Shown: positions 7,269-15,799, numbered from the stretch's first letter. The stretch: DNA of 35,505 nucleotides from Piscibacillus halophilus (GCF_900110685.1 NZ_FOES01000028.1:1-35505); one strand, 5' to 3'. The notes: generated from the letters alone by a model not told the origin. Numbers and translations are program-made.

Positions 7269-8744
7269 ATGGGGAATAACAATGAGGAATTAAACGAAGC
7301 GACCGCCTCGAAAAAAGTCGAAAAACTTGAGTTTCGTGGTGGTCCTTTTGTCGCAACCATTCCATTAGTCTTTTTTATCATTTGGGCTGTTGTTTTAAGT
7401 GTGATGGAGTTAGTCACTGAATCAGCACTAATCCTTGGAATGGTTATTGGTTTAATCTTAGGTCTATTATTAACGAAATCTAAATGGAAAGATTATGCAC
7501 AGGGCTTATTTGATGGTATGGCACAACCGATTGGTGTCGTTGCTATTATCGCATGGTTCTGGGCAGGAATGTTTGCTACCCTCTTGCAGGCCGGGGGTCT
7601 AGTAGACGGTTTAATTTGGTTTGGTTTTAAAACTGGATTTGAAGGTGGGCTATTTGTTGGTCTTACTTTCATATTAGCATCGATCTTCTCAAGTGCAGTT
7701 GGTACTGGTTATGGAACCGTTTCCGCGTTTGGTATTTTAATGTATCCAGCTGGAGTTGTATTGGGTGCTGACCCAACGCTTTTATTAGCAGCTATTTTAT
7801 CTGGTGCGGTGTTTGGGGATAACTTAGCTCCTGTATCAGATACGACAATTGTTTCAGCGACTACACAGGAAGCAGATGTACCTGGTGTTGTTCGCTCTCG
7901 TTTTAAATATTCAATTGCAGCTGCGATTCCTGCATTAATTTTGTTTGTAATCTTTGGAGGTAGTTCCTCGTCTGCGGGTGAGGCAGAACTATTAGCTCAA
8001 TTAGAGCAAGAAGTAGCCGCAAGTGGGTTGATTTTCTTAATTCCATTTGCACTGGTATTATTCCTTGCGTTAAGTGGACACCACCTTTTAACATCTTTAA
8101 CTTGGGGGATTATTTCGACAATCGTTTTATTCTTTGTCGTAGGTATTCCGTTTACGGATGTCATTCATATTTACGAAGGAGAAAATGGAGCTGTTGTTGA
8201 AGGTGCCTTAATGGGTGGTTTAAGTGGTTATTTCGAAATGGCCATCCTCATACTGTTTATTTTATCAGCTTCTTACTTGCTTGAATTAGCAGGTTCGATG
8301 GAAAGAATTATGGACTTCTTTATTAAGTTAATTAATGATGTAACGAGACGAGCAGAGCTTTCAATGTTCGCTATTGTAGCGTTCCTTAACTCGTTTATTA
8401 CAATCAATACAGCTGCCGAAATTGCGGCTGCGCCATTTGTAAGTAAAATTGGTAAAAATTCAAATATCCACCCTTATCGTCGTGCGAACTTCCTTGATAC
8501 TGTAAGTTCAGCGCTAGGTTACATCTTCCCTTGGAGTGGTGGTGTATTACTAGCTTACACGACTGTTAATGGAGTGATTGATCAATACGGAATTCCAGGG
8601 GTCAATCCAACAGAAGTATTCCCATTCGTATTCCAAGGTTGGGGCTTACTAATCGTTATGCTTATCGCTGCCATAACGGGTTGGGGACTTCGCTACCACG
8701 GTAAAAATGGTGAAGAAGTAAAACCTGAAGATTATAAAGGATAA
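7269..8744 (+). CDS. nhaC: NhaC family Na+/H+ antiporter
   Basis: A 491-residue membrane protein with about eleven helices, of the NhaC family that exchanges cytoplasmic sodium for external protons or, in some members, malate and lactate. Family features include FSSAVGTGYGTVSAFGI, the SGAVFGDNLAPVSDTTIVSATTQ block, and the late N-T-A-A-E-I-A-A-A-P-F motif. The SDTT region carries residues expected at the ion site. The start is ATG 7269; the ATG five bases upstream is out of frame and leads to a ten-codon dead end. A strong promoter precedes it and a terminator follows, so it is a single-gene unit. In a salt- or alkali-tolerant bacillus it would aid pH and sodium homeostasis (inference). Confidence 0.87.
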   Translation: MGNNNEELNEATASKKVEKLEFRGGPFVATIPLVFFIIWAVVLSVMELVTESALILGMVIGLILGLLLTKSKWKDYAQGLFDGMAQPIGVVAIIAWFWAGMFATLLQAGGLVDGLIWFGFKTGFEGGLFVGLTFILASIFSSAVGTGYGTVSAFGILMYPAGVVLGADPTLLLAAILSGAVFGDNLAPVSDTTIVSATTQEADVPGVVRSRFKYSIAAAIPALILFVIFGGSSSSAGEAELLAQLEQEVAASGLIFLIPFALVLFLALSGHHLLTSLTWGIISTIVLFFVVGIPFTDVIHIYEGENGAVVEGALMGGLSGYFEMAILILFILSASYLLELAGSMERIMDFFIKLINDVTRRAELSMFAIVAFLNSFITINTAAEIAAAPFVSKIGKNSNIHPYRRANFLDTVSSALGYIFPWSGGVLLAYTTVNGVIDQYGIPGVNPTEVFPFVFQGWGLLIVMLIAAITGWGLRYHGKNGEEVKPEDYKG

Positions 8745-8750
8745 GTAGTA

Positions 8751-8783
8751 AAAAAGCTGACTCGTGATGAGTCAGCTTTTTAT
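8751..8783 (+). terminator. Terminator after nhaC
   Basis: AAAAAGCTGACTC (8751-8763) pairs with GAGTCAGCTTTTT (8769-8781) around a 5-base loop. The A and T tracts on either side make it potentially bidirectional. Confidence 0.9.
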
Positions 8784-8814
8784 AATGTTATGGATAAGTT
8801 GGAGGTGAAATTAA

Positions 8815-9414
8815 GTGGTTCAAGCATCTATAGTTTTGGGGTGGATTGGTTTAATCATATACGCAATAATCTTTGTAACCTTTCAGAAAATGCTAAAACA
8901 TAAAGAACATAGTTTACTACACTTATTAATGGCTTTTATGTATTCCGCGTGGCTGCCATTACCAATTGTCCTATATCAATTATTAGATTTTGAAGCTTTA
9001 CTTGTTGGAACAATATTCGGCTATGCTTACCTTATCATAATGATTTTGTCGATGTCCTTACAAACTAGTCACATTATTCATATATTAAAACAAGACGAGA
9101 GTATTGAGTGGGAAGAACGTGCCGAATGGATGATGGAGACATTAAGTGGAACTACAGAAGGTTTGGCTAATCTTCTTAAGTCCATTTGGGCACTGTTTTT
9201 AGCCATGGCATTTTGGCAAATAGATCAGCCCATCATGGCCTTCTCACTGCTTTTGTTTGTTTTGATGGGGGTCTACGTTTTATTACTATTAATAAGGTCT
9301 AACACTTATAAACAAATAAATATTTTGAAAAAAATTAAAGGTAATCCGATTGTTTTTAATATAGAAAATATTATATTCTTTACTATATTAATGGTATATT
9401 TGACCATTCAATAG
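8815..9414 (+). CDS. Unrecognised six-helix membrane protein
   Basis: A 199-residue hydrophobic protein with about six predicted helices: roughly residues 5-24, 33-52, 60-82, 120-136, 140-160 and 180-197. An acidic, charged cytoplasmic-type loop lies around residues 93-115 (QDESIEWEERAEWMME). I recognise no family. GTG 8815 is preceded by GGAGGTG. Its last seven bases overlap the 3' end of the convergent RNase HI gene, leaving no room for a terminator between them. Confidence 0.6.
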   Translation: MVQASIVLGWIGLIIYAIIFVTFQKMLKHKEHSLLHLLMAFMYSAWLPLPIVLYQLLDFEALLVGTIFGYAYLIIMILSMSLQTSHIIHILKQDESIEWEERAEWMMETLSGTTEGLANLLKSIWALFLAMAFWQIDQPIMAFSLLLFVLMGVYVLLLLIRSNTYKQINILKKIKGNPIVFNIENIIFFTILMVYLTIQ

Positions 9415-9800
9415 TTTTCATGAATCGCTTGTTTAGCTAAATGGTCAGCATGGTGATTCTGCTTACTCGGAATCCACTTAAAGAAATAAAGCGGGAATTG
9501 ATTTCCTTTTTCAATGATTTCCGTTAAGAGTGGTTGAAAACGCTTGTTCTTCGTATAGCCTGCTTCAATAGCGTCTACCACAATTTGCGAATCGGAACGA
9601 AAAGATAGAATTTCGTTCGGAAATTGATTTTGACAAAGCTCAAGAGCCTTAAGGACAGCTAAGAATTCTGCTTCGTGGCTTGTGTGCATGCCTAAAGGAA
9701 AAGCATATTCATACTGATGCCCATGAGCTTTTATGTAAACACCAGCGCCACTATGACCGGGATTACCTTGTGAAGCGCCGTCGACGTAGATTTCAATCAA
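9408..9800 (-). CDS. Ribonuclease HI family protein
   Basis: A 130-residue single-domain RNase H fold enzyme that cuts the RNA strand of RNA/DNA hybrids. The start MIEIYVDGASQGNPGHSG is classic. The four metal-binding acids are visible as D7, E45 (in HEAEFLA), D70 (in FRSDSQ) and D119 (in NHHADHLA), so the enzyme is predicted to be active. That is notable because some short Bacillus paralogues of this type lack activity. It lacks the N-terminal hybrid-binding domain. Its stop overlaps the convergent membrane-protein gene by seven bases. Confidence 0.87.
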   Translation of the reverse strand: MIEIYVDGASQGNPGHSGAGVYIKAHGHQYEYAFPLGMHTSHEAEFLAVLKALELCQNQFPNEILSFRSDSQIVVDAIEAGYTKNKRFQPLLTEIIEKGNQFPLYFFKWIPSKQNHHADHLAKQAIHENY

Positions 9801-9869
9801 TGATGAACTCTCCTTTTTATCAAGCTGTTAATAGTATAGACGAGGTTATGAATTGTATCAATCGACGTG

Positions 9870-9901
9870 AAAAAAGCATCCACGCATGAGCGAGAATGCT
9901 T
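9870..9901 (-). terminator. Terminator of the Eis-like gene (minus strand)
   Basis: AAGCATCCACGC (9874-9885) and GCGAGAATGCTT (9890-9901) form a 12-bp stem with one mismatch and one G-T pair. On the minus strand it ends in a run of Ts and begins six bases after the stop codon of the Eis-like gene. Confidence 0.75.
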
Positions 9902-9906
9902 CGTTA

Positions 9907-11159
9907 TTAAAACCCAGTGGTACAAATCGGTGACTCTGTCGTATGGAATAGCAGATTAACGTCATCTACATATTGTTCGTCAGAAACCTTCGCCCTTCCG
10001 TACATATATAGCTTTTTAAAATCAACGATTCCGAGAACAAGACTTGATAAATCTGAAATATCTATGTCTATTGTGATTTGAGCTTTTGCCCCTTGGGTCA
10101 CGAAAGGTTTTCCGTTATTAAATGACACGGTAACAGGACCTTCATTTTTCTTATAAAAACTGTCGCGAACATTAAACGTCACTGTAGTCGACACACGATT
10201 AAAATGATGCTTTCCAAGTTGCTGGAAAAACCTCTTTACGTTGATGATACGGTACATAATTCCGATTCCAAATTTATTGGTTTCATGGAAGACTGGAGGA
10301 ATCAAATTATTAGAATCATTACGGGCATCATCTAATAAATAATGAAAATCCAAATCTTGCGTGGAGATCATGATGCGGTTAACCTGATCTTTTTGTGAGT
10401 GAAAAAAAGTCGAGATTTGTTGTAATGCATTAGGTTCGTTGTAAATGAGTTGATGGATGTGAATGTTATTAGATAAAACGTTATTTTCAGATTCACGATT
10501 GAACGTAAAAACAGAAAATCCCGTAATTTTACCATTTTTCTTAACTCCAATAACCTTTGTTTTAAATGATTTTAAGTATGCGTCAAAATGGGGGTCATCT
10601 GCATAAAAAAGGCCATGATGCTTAGATGCATATTCATTGTAACAATTTACGACCGCTTGTGAATCTCTTCAGTTAAGTATGTAAGGTCTTGCTTGTTTCC
10701 GAAATCGGGAAATGCATCCGGTACCACTTTATACTGATCTTTCTTTGTCCCATAGCCGAAACCCATTTTGTAATAAAAATCTGGACGGAAAGGATATAGG
10801 GCTGTTAAGGAGTAATCTTGCTCGTCATAGTGGTTTAAGAAATAGGTCACAATGTCCTTAGCGACTTTTTCTTTTTTATGTAACAGGTCCACCGCGACTG
10901 ATCCAAGACCACCAAGAGGTAAAAAATGGCCAAACACGTTCATTTTAAAATCGTAAAGCTTCATGGAACCAACTAGTTTGTCATGTTCAAAAGCTCCATA
11001 ATAATGAATGTTGTTTTCTTTATCTACTTCTTTTTGATACTTTTCTACAATTTGATCAATATCGTCGTAGGTTTCTGCTTGTCTAGCCGTATAAGCTTGT
11101 TGCTCAATTGTGACCATTTCATTTAGATGGTGAGATTGGATTTTTTTAATTTCACGCAT
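9907..11159 (-). pseudogene. Eis-like N-acetyltransferase (GNAT + GNAT + SCP2-like), disrupted by one frameshift
   Basis: The complete reading would be about 417 residues, the usual size of the Eis-like family: an N-terminal GNAT, a degenerate second GNAT and a C-terminal sterol-carrier-like domain. The first part runs from ATG 11159 (AAAGGGGG upstream) to a stop at 10647-10649. It includes LPLGGLGSVAV and the acetyl-CoA region. The second part is open in another frame from about 10668 to the stop at 9907. It continues with VVNCYNEYASKHHG, NGKITGFSVF and the C-terminal FNNGKPFV and KLYMYGRAKV. A loss of one base (or gain of two) between 10650 and 10668 explains the break. No slippery heptamer is visible. 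It could be a real mutation or a sequencing error. Confidence 0.8.
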
Positions 11160-11251
11160 GTGAACATCCCCCTTTGAGAATATTATAGATGAAAGGTGAA
11201 AATAATGGAATATGTTGTAACTTTTCATGTTACATAATCGGAGGGGATGAC

Positions 11252-11629
11252 TTGAAGTTATTACTTTTATCCTTTGTGTTTTTATTGAGTGGATGCACAG
11301 CTCAGAGCGGGAATGAGGATGCTGTGATCAAACCAACGCCCGAATCGATTTTAGACGAAAACCCTGAAGCGGATATTTTATATAAAGGAAGTACTGTATA
11401 CAAAAATGCATCTGAAATTGGATGGGTTATGGAATCGGGTTTTTCAAAAGGAGAAGAGATAGGGATTGTTACCAAACAAACAAAAAAACCTGAGTGGTTT
11501 GAACACCTAACAGCGACACAACTCTTGGTAGGAACCAAATTATACGAAGCCGAAGATGTAAATGGAGATGTGATTATTGCTGAGACAGAAGAAGGAGATA
11601 TCCCGTATTTAGGCTTAAATGAAGGATAA
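11252..11629 (+). CDS. Small lipoprotein of unknown function
   Basis: A 125-residue predicted lipoprotein. TTG 11252 is chosen because GGAGGGG lies 5-6 bases upstream and it opens a standard signal peptide MKLLLLSFVFLLSGC, with lipobox L-S-G-C. A longer frame to 11189 would put odd cysteine-rich residues ahead of the signal peptide. The mature part is acidic and has no family I recognise; it contains VYKNASEIGWV and a repeated use of Glu/Asp near the end. The gene is divergent from the Eis-like gene and ends in a strong terminator shared with the convergent siderophore-binding protein gene. Confidence 0.7.
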   Translation: MKLLLLSFVFLLSGCTAQSGNEDAVIKPTPESILDENPEADILYKGSTVYKNASEIGWVMESGFSKGEEIGIVTKQTKKPEWFEHLTATQLLVGTKLYEAEDVNGDVIIAETEEGDIPYLGLNEG

Positions 11630-11631
11630 AC

Positions 11632-11667
11632 AAAAAGCTCGCGTGAACACATACGCGAGCTTTTTTT
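11632..11667 (+). terminator. Bidirectional terminator between lipoprotein and siderophore-binding protein genes
   Basis: AAAAAGCTCGCGT (11632-11644) pairs with ACGCGAGCTTTTT (11653-11665) around an 8-base loop, with A and T tracts on both sides. Confidence 0.9.
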
Positions 11668-11698
11668 ATCTATACGAGGGGGTAAAACGTATAAACAA

Positions 11699-12700
11699 TT
11701 ATTCAGATAATAGCTTTTCTTCTAGGTCGTCTAGCATTAGGTTAGCTGCACGAACTCCACCAGCTGTATTCCAAATCGTATCGCTTACTTCGTGAGCGTT
11801 ACCTTCTTGAACAGCGTTAAGGTTATTCCATAATGGATCGTTAACCCATTCTTCTTCAACAGCTTCTCCGTCTTCACCTTCAGGATGGTAAGTGAAATAG
11901 AAGATGACATCTCCATCCATTTCATCAATGCGCTCTTTCGTTACACCCTTTGCCGCGAAATCATCGACATCTTGTGATTCAGGGCGCGCTAAACCAATTT
12001 CATCTAAGATGATTCCTGAAAAAGAATCTTTGTGGTAAATTCGAACGTCAGATGGCATGAAACGTACCATCGATACTTTCGTATCTAATTTATCTTCTTC
12101 TTCAAGCTTTGTTCTTAGTTCATCTATACGTTGTTGATAATCATCTAATACTTGCTGTCCTTCTTCTTGCATGTTGACAGCTTCAGCGATTAATTCAAAG
12201 TTAATTTTCCAGTCACCACGAAGTGTTTCTTCATAAACAGTTGGTGCAATAGCGCTAAGTTTGTCATAATGCTCTTCTTGGCGCATTTTATTTGCAAGAA
12301 TTAAATCTGGATCTAATTCAGCAATTTTTTCTAAGTTGATGCCACTTTCTGTACCTACGACTTCAACACCTTCCATATCTTCTGAGATATGTTCGTACCA
12401 AGGGTCACCTGTCCACGATTGAACAGCACCTACCGGCGTAATGCCTAATGATAAAAGCGCCTCAGTTCCATGGTTTGTTAAAACAACAATACGTTCAGGC
12501 TTACCTTCAATCGTCGTTTCACCCATTGCATGTTCAACCGTGTACGATCCGGCTTCTTCCTTATTGTTTGACTCTTCTTGATTATCTTCATTTTGGTCGC
12601 CTGCGCTTTCTTCCGAATCATCGGAACTACCGCAAGCAGCTAAAGCAAACACAAGAGCTATTAGAAGTAAAGCTAACTTCCAAGCATTTGATTTAAACAT
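11699..12700 (-). CDS. Iron-siderophore ABC transporter substrate-binding lipoprotein
   Basis: A 333-residue extracellular lipoprotein that captures a ferric siderophore and delivers it to the permease. The signal peptide MFKSNAWKLALLLIALVF leads to lipobox L-A-A-C, followed by an acidic Ser/Glu/Asn linker. The PERIVVLTNHGTEALLSLGITPVGAV stretch and later GVEVVGTESGINLEKIAELDPDLI are typical of the FecB/FhuD/YfiY class. ATG 12700 follows AGGAGGA; a frame reaching 12790 would run through the promoter and Fur boxes and is rejected. It is transcribed away from the two permease genes, from a divergent Fur-controlled region. Confidence 0.9.
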   Translation of the reverse strand: MFKSNAWKLALLLIALVFALAACGSSDDSEESAGDQNEDNQEESNNKEEAGSYTVEHAMGETTIEGKPERIVVLTNHGTEALLSLGITPVGAVQSWTGDPWYEHISEDMEGVEVVGTESGINLEKIAELDPDLILANKMRQEEHYDKLSAIAPTVYEETLRGDWKINFELIAEAVNMQEEGQQVLDDYQQRIDELRTKLEEEDKLDTKVSMVRFMPSDVRIYHKDSFSGIILDEIGLARPESQDVDDFAAKGVTKERIDEMDGDVIFYFTYHPEGEDGEAVEEEWVNDPLWNNLNAVQEGNAHEVSDTIWNTAGGVRAANLMLDDLEEKLLSE

Positions 12701-12746
12701 TGTGTTTTCCTCCTGTATGTATTTTAAATTTTTATTTATTAACGAT

Positions 12747-12761
12747 TGAGAATGATTTTCA
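12747..12761. promoter_or_regulatory. Fur box 1
   Basis: TGAGAATGATTTTCA fits the 7-1-7 Fur consensus (TGATAATnATTATCA) with two changes. It lies downstream of the binding-protein promoter, in its untranslated leader. Confidence 0.75.
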
Positions 12762-12773
12762 ATCACATTACAA

Positions 12774-12802
12774 ATGATAATGTTTATCAATTATAAAGTC
12801 AA
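12774..12802 (-). promoter_or_regulatory. Promoter of the siderophore-binding protein gene, overlapped by Fur box 2
   Basis: On the minus strand, TTGACT (12802-12797), a 17-bp spacer and TATCAT (12779-12774) make a good SigA promoter. Fur box 2, TGATAATGTTTATCA (12775-12789), covers the -10 box and half the spacer, so iron-bound Fur would block polymerase. Confidence 0.7.
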
Positions 12803-12821
12803 TACTTTTTGGACAATTAAT

Positions 12822-12836
12822 TGAAAACGATTCTCA
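12822..12836. promoter_or_regulatory. Fur box 3
   Basis: TGAAAACGATTCTCA is a 7-1-7 type Fur site just upstream of the -35 box of the permease operon. It matches the consensus less well than box 4. Confidence 0.6.
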
Positions 12837-12842
12837 AGTTCA

Positions 12843-12871
12843 TTGACAATGATTATCAATTAGATTAGACT
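12843..12871 (+). promoter_or_regulatory. Promoter of the permease-fhuF operon, overlapped by Fur box 4
   Basis: TTGACA (12843-12848), a 17-bp spacer and TAGACT (12866-12871). Fur box 4, TGACAATGATTATCA (12844-12858), overlaps the -35 box and spacer, which predicts iron-dependent repression. Confidence 0.75.
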
Positions 12872-12910
12872 AAAATCAGCGACATAAAGGGTATGAAAGG
12901 TATTCAAACT

Positions 12911-13909
12911 ATGCTGACGAAAACGTCTACCCGAAGTATCGGGCTGATTACAGGAATATTATTAGTAATCTTATTATTATGGGCAAGTATCATCTTTGGT
13001 TTAACGAAAATTACAACTCAGATGGTGATTGATTCTTTTACGAATTTTAATCAATCCAATGAGCATATCATTATACAAACCGCTAGAATTCCACGAGCGT
13101 TAATTGCAGCTGCAGTTGGCTCTAGTTTGGCTATCGCAGGTGCGATTATGCAAGGGTTAACGAAAAACCCACTCGCTTCACCAAGTATTTTTGGTGTTAA
13201 TGCTGGGGCAAGCTTTTTTGTAGTCCTCGGAGTTAGCTTTTTTGGGGTATCCTCCATTACCGGTTTTACATGGTTAGCATTTGCTGGAGCTGCAGTCGCA
13301 GCAGTTGTCGTTTACACGTTAGGTTCAGTGGGAACTGACGGATTAACGCCAGTTAAATTAACATTGGCCGGTGCAGCGATCGCAGCACTTTTTTCATCCA
13401 TGACTCAAGGTATTTTAACATTAGACGAGCGTGCACTAGATCAAGTGTTGTTCTGGCTGGCAGGGGCTGTACAAGGCCGTGATTTAGAGTTATTAGTTGG
13501 CGTCCTTCCTTATTTAGTAGCCGGATGGATTGTCTCACTATTTATAGGTAAAAAAATGAACATCTTAACGATGGGAGAAGATGTCGCTGTCGGTTTAGGA
13601 CAAAAAACATGGCTAGTAAAAGTTATTGGAGCCGTGGTCATAGTATTACTCGCTGGCGCATCTGTTGCAGTTGCGGGACCAATTGGGTTTGTTGGGCTTA
13701 TTATCCCACACGTGGCTCGTTGGTTCGTAGGTTACGACTATCGCTGGTTAATTCCGTATAGTGGGTTACTCGGCGCGATATTATTATTAGCAGCAGATAT
13801 TGGTGCTCGTTATATCATCATGCCAGCTGAAGTACCAATCGGTGTTATGACAGCATTTATCGGTGCTCCTTTCTTCATTTACATCGCGAGGAGGGGCATA
13901 AATGAATAA
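12911..13909 (+). CDS. Iron-siderophore ABC transporter permease, FecCD family (first subunit)
   Basis: A 332-residue inner-membrane permease with about nine to ten helices. Family blocks are visible: R-I-P-R-A-L-I-A-A-A-V-G, GAIMQGLTKNPLASPSIFGVNAGA, and late GPIGFVGLIIPHVARWFVG. The ATG at 12911 has GAAAGG ten bases upstream. An in-frame ATG at 12893 is also possible, but its nearest site is only two to three bases away. The next permease gene overlaps its end by eight bases. With the divergent binding protein it resembles the Bacillus subtilis YfiY-YfiZ-YfhA system, which relies on an ATPase encoded elsewhere. Confidence 0.9.
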   Translation: MLTKTSTRSIGLITGILLVILLLWASIIFGLTKITTQMVIDSFTNFNQSNEHIIIQTARIPRALIAAAVGSSLAIAGAIMQGLTKNPLASPSIFGVNAGASFFVVLGVSFFGVSSITGFTWLAFAGAAVAAVVVYTLGSVGTDGLTPVKLTLAGAAIAALFSSMTQGILTLDERALDQVLFWLAGAVQGRDLELLVGVLPYLVAGWIVSLFIGKKMNILTMGEDVAVGLGQKTWLVKVIGAVVIVLLAGASVAVAGPIGFVGLIIPHVARWFVGYDYRWLIPYSGLLGAILLLAADIGARYIIMPAEVPIGVMTAFIGAPFFIYIARRGINE

Positions 13910-14951
13910 GTATTGGAATTTAAAAATAGGAAAAACACGATTTTTAGTAAATAAAAAGTCCTTTACTGTCATTACGACTCTCTCGTTAGTTTTATTATCA
14001 GCCATGATTATTAGTCTTGGTATTGGACAGATGTTCATTTGGCCAATTGATGTCGTAAAAGCGATCTTCGGCAACGGTGAGGACATGCATGACTTAGTCG
14101 TGAATGATTTTCGAATGCCGAGAATTTTACTGTCAGTCTTAGCTGGTGCAGGACTTGCTATGTCGGGTGCAATTTTACAAGGAATTATTCGAAACCCACT
14201 TGCATCGCCAGATATTATCGGTATTACAGCTGGTGCTGCCCTTTCGACGGTCGGATTTTTAGTTATATTTAGTGACCGTAGTAACGCTCTATCAGTGAGC
14301 ATTCAATGGTTGCCTTTAGCATCACTAGTTGGGGCAATTCTAATGGGATTTTTTGTGTATCTATTAGCGACGACTCGTAATGGAGTTCAGCCCGTGAAGC
14401 TGGTATTAATTGGGGTGGGGCTTTCGGCCGCAGTTGAAGCGGTCACGACGATGATTATGACATTTGGTCCTATTCATACGGCTGCTCGAGCCAACATATG
14501 GTTGACGGGTAGTGTGAATGGGGCGACTTGGGAACAGGTTTGGACCATTTTACCTTGGATTGTTGGGCTTGGAATCATCCTGATGTTTTATTCAACTCAG
14601 TTGAATATGCAAGGCCTTGGTGACGACTTAGCAACCAACGCAGGAGCGAGAGTGCAGCGAGATCGCTTAGTTTTGTTAGTGATAGCAACAGCATTAGCGG
14701 GCGGTTCCGTCGCTTTCGCAGGTGGAATTGGCTTCGTTGGACTAATGGCCCCTCACATCGCTCGCAGGTTGGTCGGATCAGTTTTTAGCGCCTTGATTCC
14801 TGTTTCAGCGTTAATAGGCGGTATGATTGTATTAATCGCGGATTTAATTGCACGAACTGCCTTTGCGCCACTTGAAATTCCGGCTGGTGTTTTCACATCA
14901 CTTATTGGCGCACCATACTTTATTTACCTGTTATTTAAAACTCGAAAATAA
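13902..14951 (+). CDS. Iron-siderophore ABC transporter permease, FecCD family (second subunit)
   Basis: A 349-residue permease forming a heterodimer with the preceding subunit. It shows the same family blocks: F-R-M-P-R-I-L-L-S-V-L, GAILQGIIRNPLASPDIIGITAGA and GGIGFVGLMAPHIARRLVG. ATG 13902 lies inside the upstream gene's last codons, with GAGGAGG ahead of it, so the two are translationally coupled. An N-terminal hydrophilic extension of about 20 residues precedes the first helix. No ATP-binding subunit follows; the next gene is the FhuF-like protein. Confidence 0.9.
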   Translation: MNKYWNLKIGKTRFLVNKKSFTVITTLSLVLLSAMIISLGIGQMFIWPIDVVKAIFGNGEDMHDLVVNDFRMPRILLSVLAGAGLAMSGAILQGIIRNPLASPDIIGITAGAALSTVGFLVIFSDRSNALSVSIQWLPLASLVGAILMGFFVYLLATTRNGVQPVKLVLIGVGLSAAVEAVTTMIMTFGPIHTAARANIWLTGSVNGATWEQVWTILPWIVGLGIILMFYSTQLNMQGLGDDLATNAGARVQRDRLVLLVIATALAGGSVAFAGGIGFVGLMAPHIARRLVGSVFSALIPVSALIGGMIVLIADLIARTAFAPLEIPAGVFTSLIGAPYFIYLLFKTRK

Positions 14952-14976
14952 CCAATAAACAACTGAGGTGTTTTAC

Positions 14977-15756
14977 ATGACACAACTTTTGAAATCTGAA
15001 AAAATTTATCTAAAAGACAACTTCAGATTAGTCGATTACGCTGACAATGTTTCCGTTACGCTTGATCAGCTGTTAGATGAAGAGTTTTTACGCAAATATT
15101 TGCAAGACATAAAACATGAGTTTCATACGGAAAGTATTTTCGTAGCAGGCTCGCAGCTTATGAAACGTCTTGGCTTCAATATTGTTTTGCCGTCTCTTTA
15201 TCTCATGACAGTCCATGATATGAAGCTTGATATGACCTTTGACCGTACTGGGATTGTTCCAAATAGGGTAGGGGATAAATGGCTTCCGAACTTGCATATG
15301 GATGGTTTTTCTGTAGAAAAATTCGATGAGGCCAATCGTGAGGAAGAGCGTCGCATATTAACGGAAAACCTTTTTGCTAAAATGGATCAACTAGTCAATG
15401 TGTTCAATAAAGTCTCAAGAGTTCCTAAACCGAACCTGTGGGAAAACATTTCAATTTATGTTTATTGGTTATATGAGAAAAAATTAAAAGAAGAACGTTT
15501 TACGGATATAGCTGAACACGTGGAAGAAGATTATCAATACTTGATTCGCGGTATGTCCGCAGATATATTCTCTGATGACTGTAACCAGTTAACGAATTTC
15601 TACTGGGGACGTCGGATTAAGGACGATGGCACACGCGTCCGCCGTACATGCTGCTTCTATTACGGAGCAAACTCTGACCGCAAATGCTGCAAAACATGTC
15701 CGAAATCAAAAGAGGATTTATCTAAACCACTTCCATTTGAAACAGTGAAAAATTAA
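14977..15756 (+). CDS. FhuF-like ferric-siderophore reductase
   Basis: A 259-residue protein resembling FhuF-type ferric iron reductases, which release iron from imported siderophores in the cytoplasm through a C-terminal [2Fe-2S] cluster. The cysteines lie in the tail TCCFYYGANSDRKCCKTC. FhuF uses CC-x10-C-x2-C; here an extra cysteine gives CC-x10-CC-x2-C, so the exact ligand set is ambiguous. The start is ATG 14977 after GAGGTG; an in-frame GTG at 14968 overlaps that site. Only 25 bases separate it from the permease gene, so it is the last gene of the Fur-controlled operon. A terminator follows. Confidence 0.8.
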   Translation: MTQLLKSEKIYLKDNFRLVDYADNVSVTLDQLLDEEFLRKYLQDIKHEFHTESIFVAGSQLMKRLGFNIVLPSLYLMTVHDMKLDMTFDRTGIVPNRVGDKWLPNLHMDGFSVEKFDEANREEERRILTENLFAKMDQLVNVFNKVSRVPKPNLWENISIYVYWLYEKKLKEERFTDIAEHVEEDYQYLIRGMSADIFSDDCNQLTNFYWGRRIKDDGTRVRRTCCFYYGANSDRKCCKTCPKSKEDLSKPLPFETVKN

Positions 15757-15759
15757 AGG

Positions 15760-15790
15760 AAAGCCCCTGCTGAACAGCAGGGGCTTTTCT
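15760..15790 (+). terminator. Terminator after the FhuF-like gene
   Basis: AAAGCCCCTGCT (15760-15771) pairs with AGCAGGGGCTTT (15776-15787) around a 4-base loop, ending in a short T run. The 21-bp repeat array begins ten bases further on. Confidence 0.9.
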
Positions 15791-15799
15791 ATTTGATAC

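Noticed and set aside
7264-7293. A leader peptide ahead of nhaC (ATG 7264)
   Set aside because: It is a ten-codon frame overlapping the nhaC start by chance next to a strong ribosome binding site; no regulatory feature supports it.
10368-10550. A separate 60-residue protein on the minus strand
   Set aside because: It is an out-of-frame reading within the second part of the Eis-like gene, whose own frame is continuous there.
12701-12790. An N-terminal extension of the siderophore-binding lipoprotein
   Set aside because: It would precede a standard lipoprotein signal peptide and run through the promoter and two Fur boxes.
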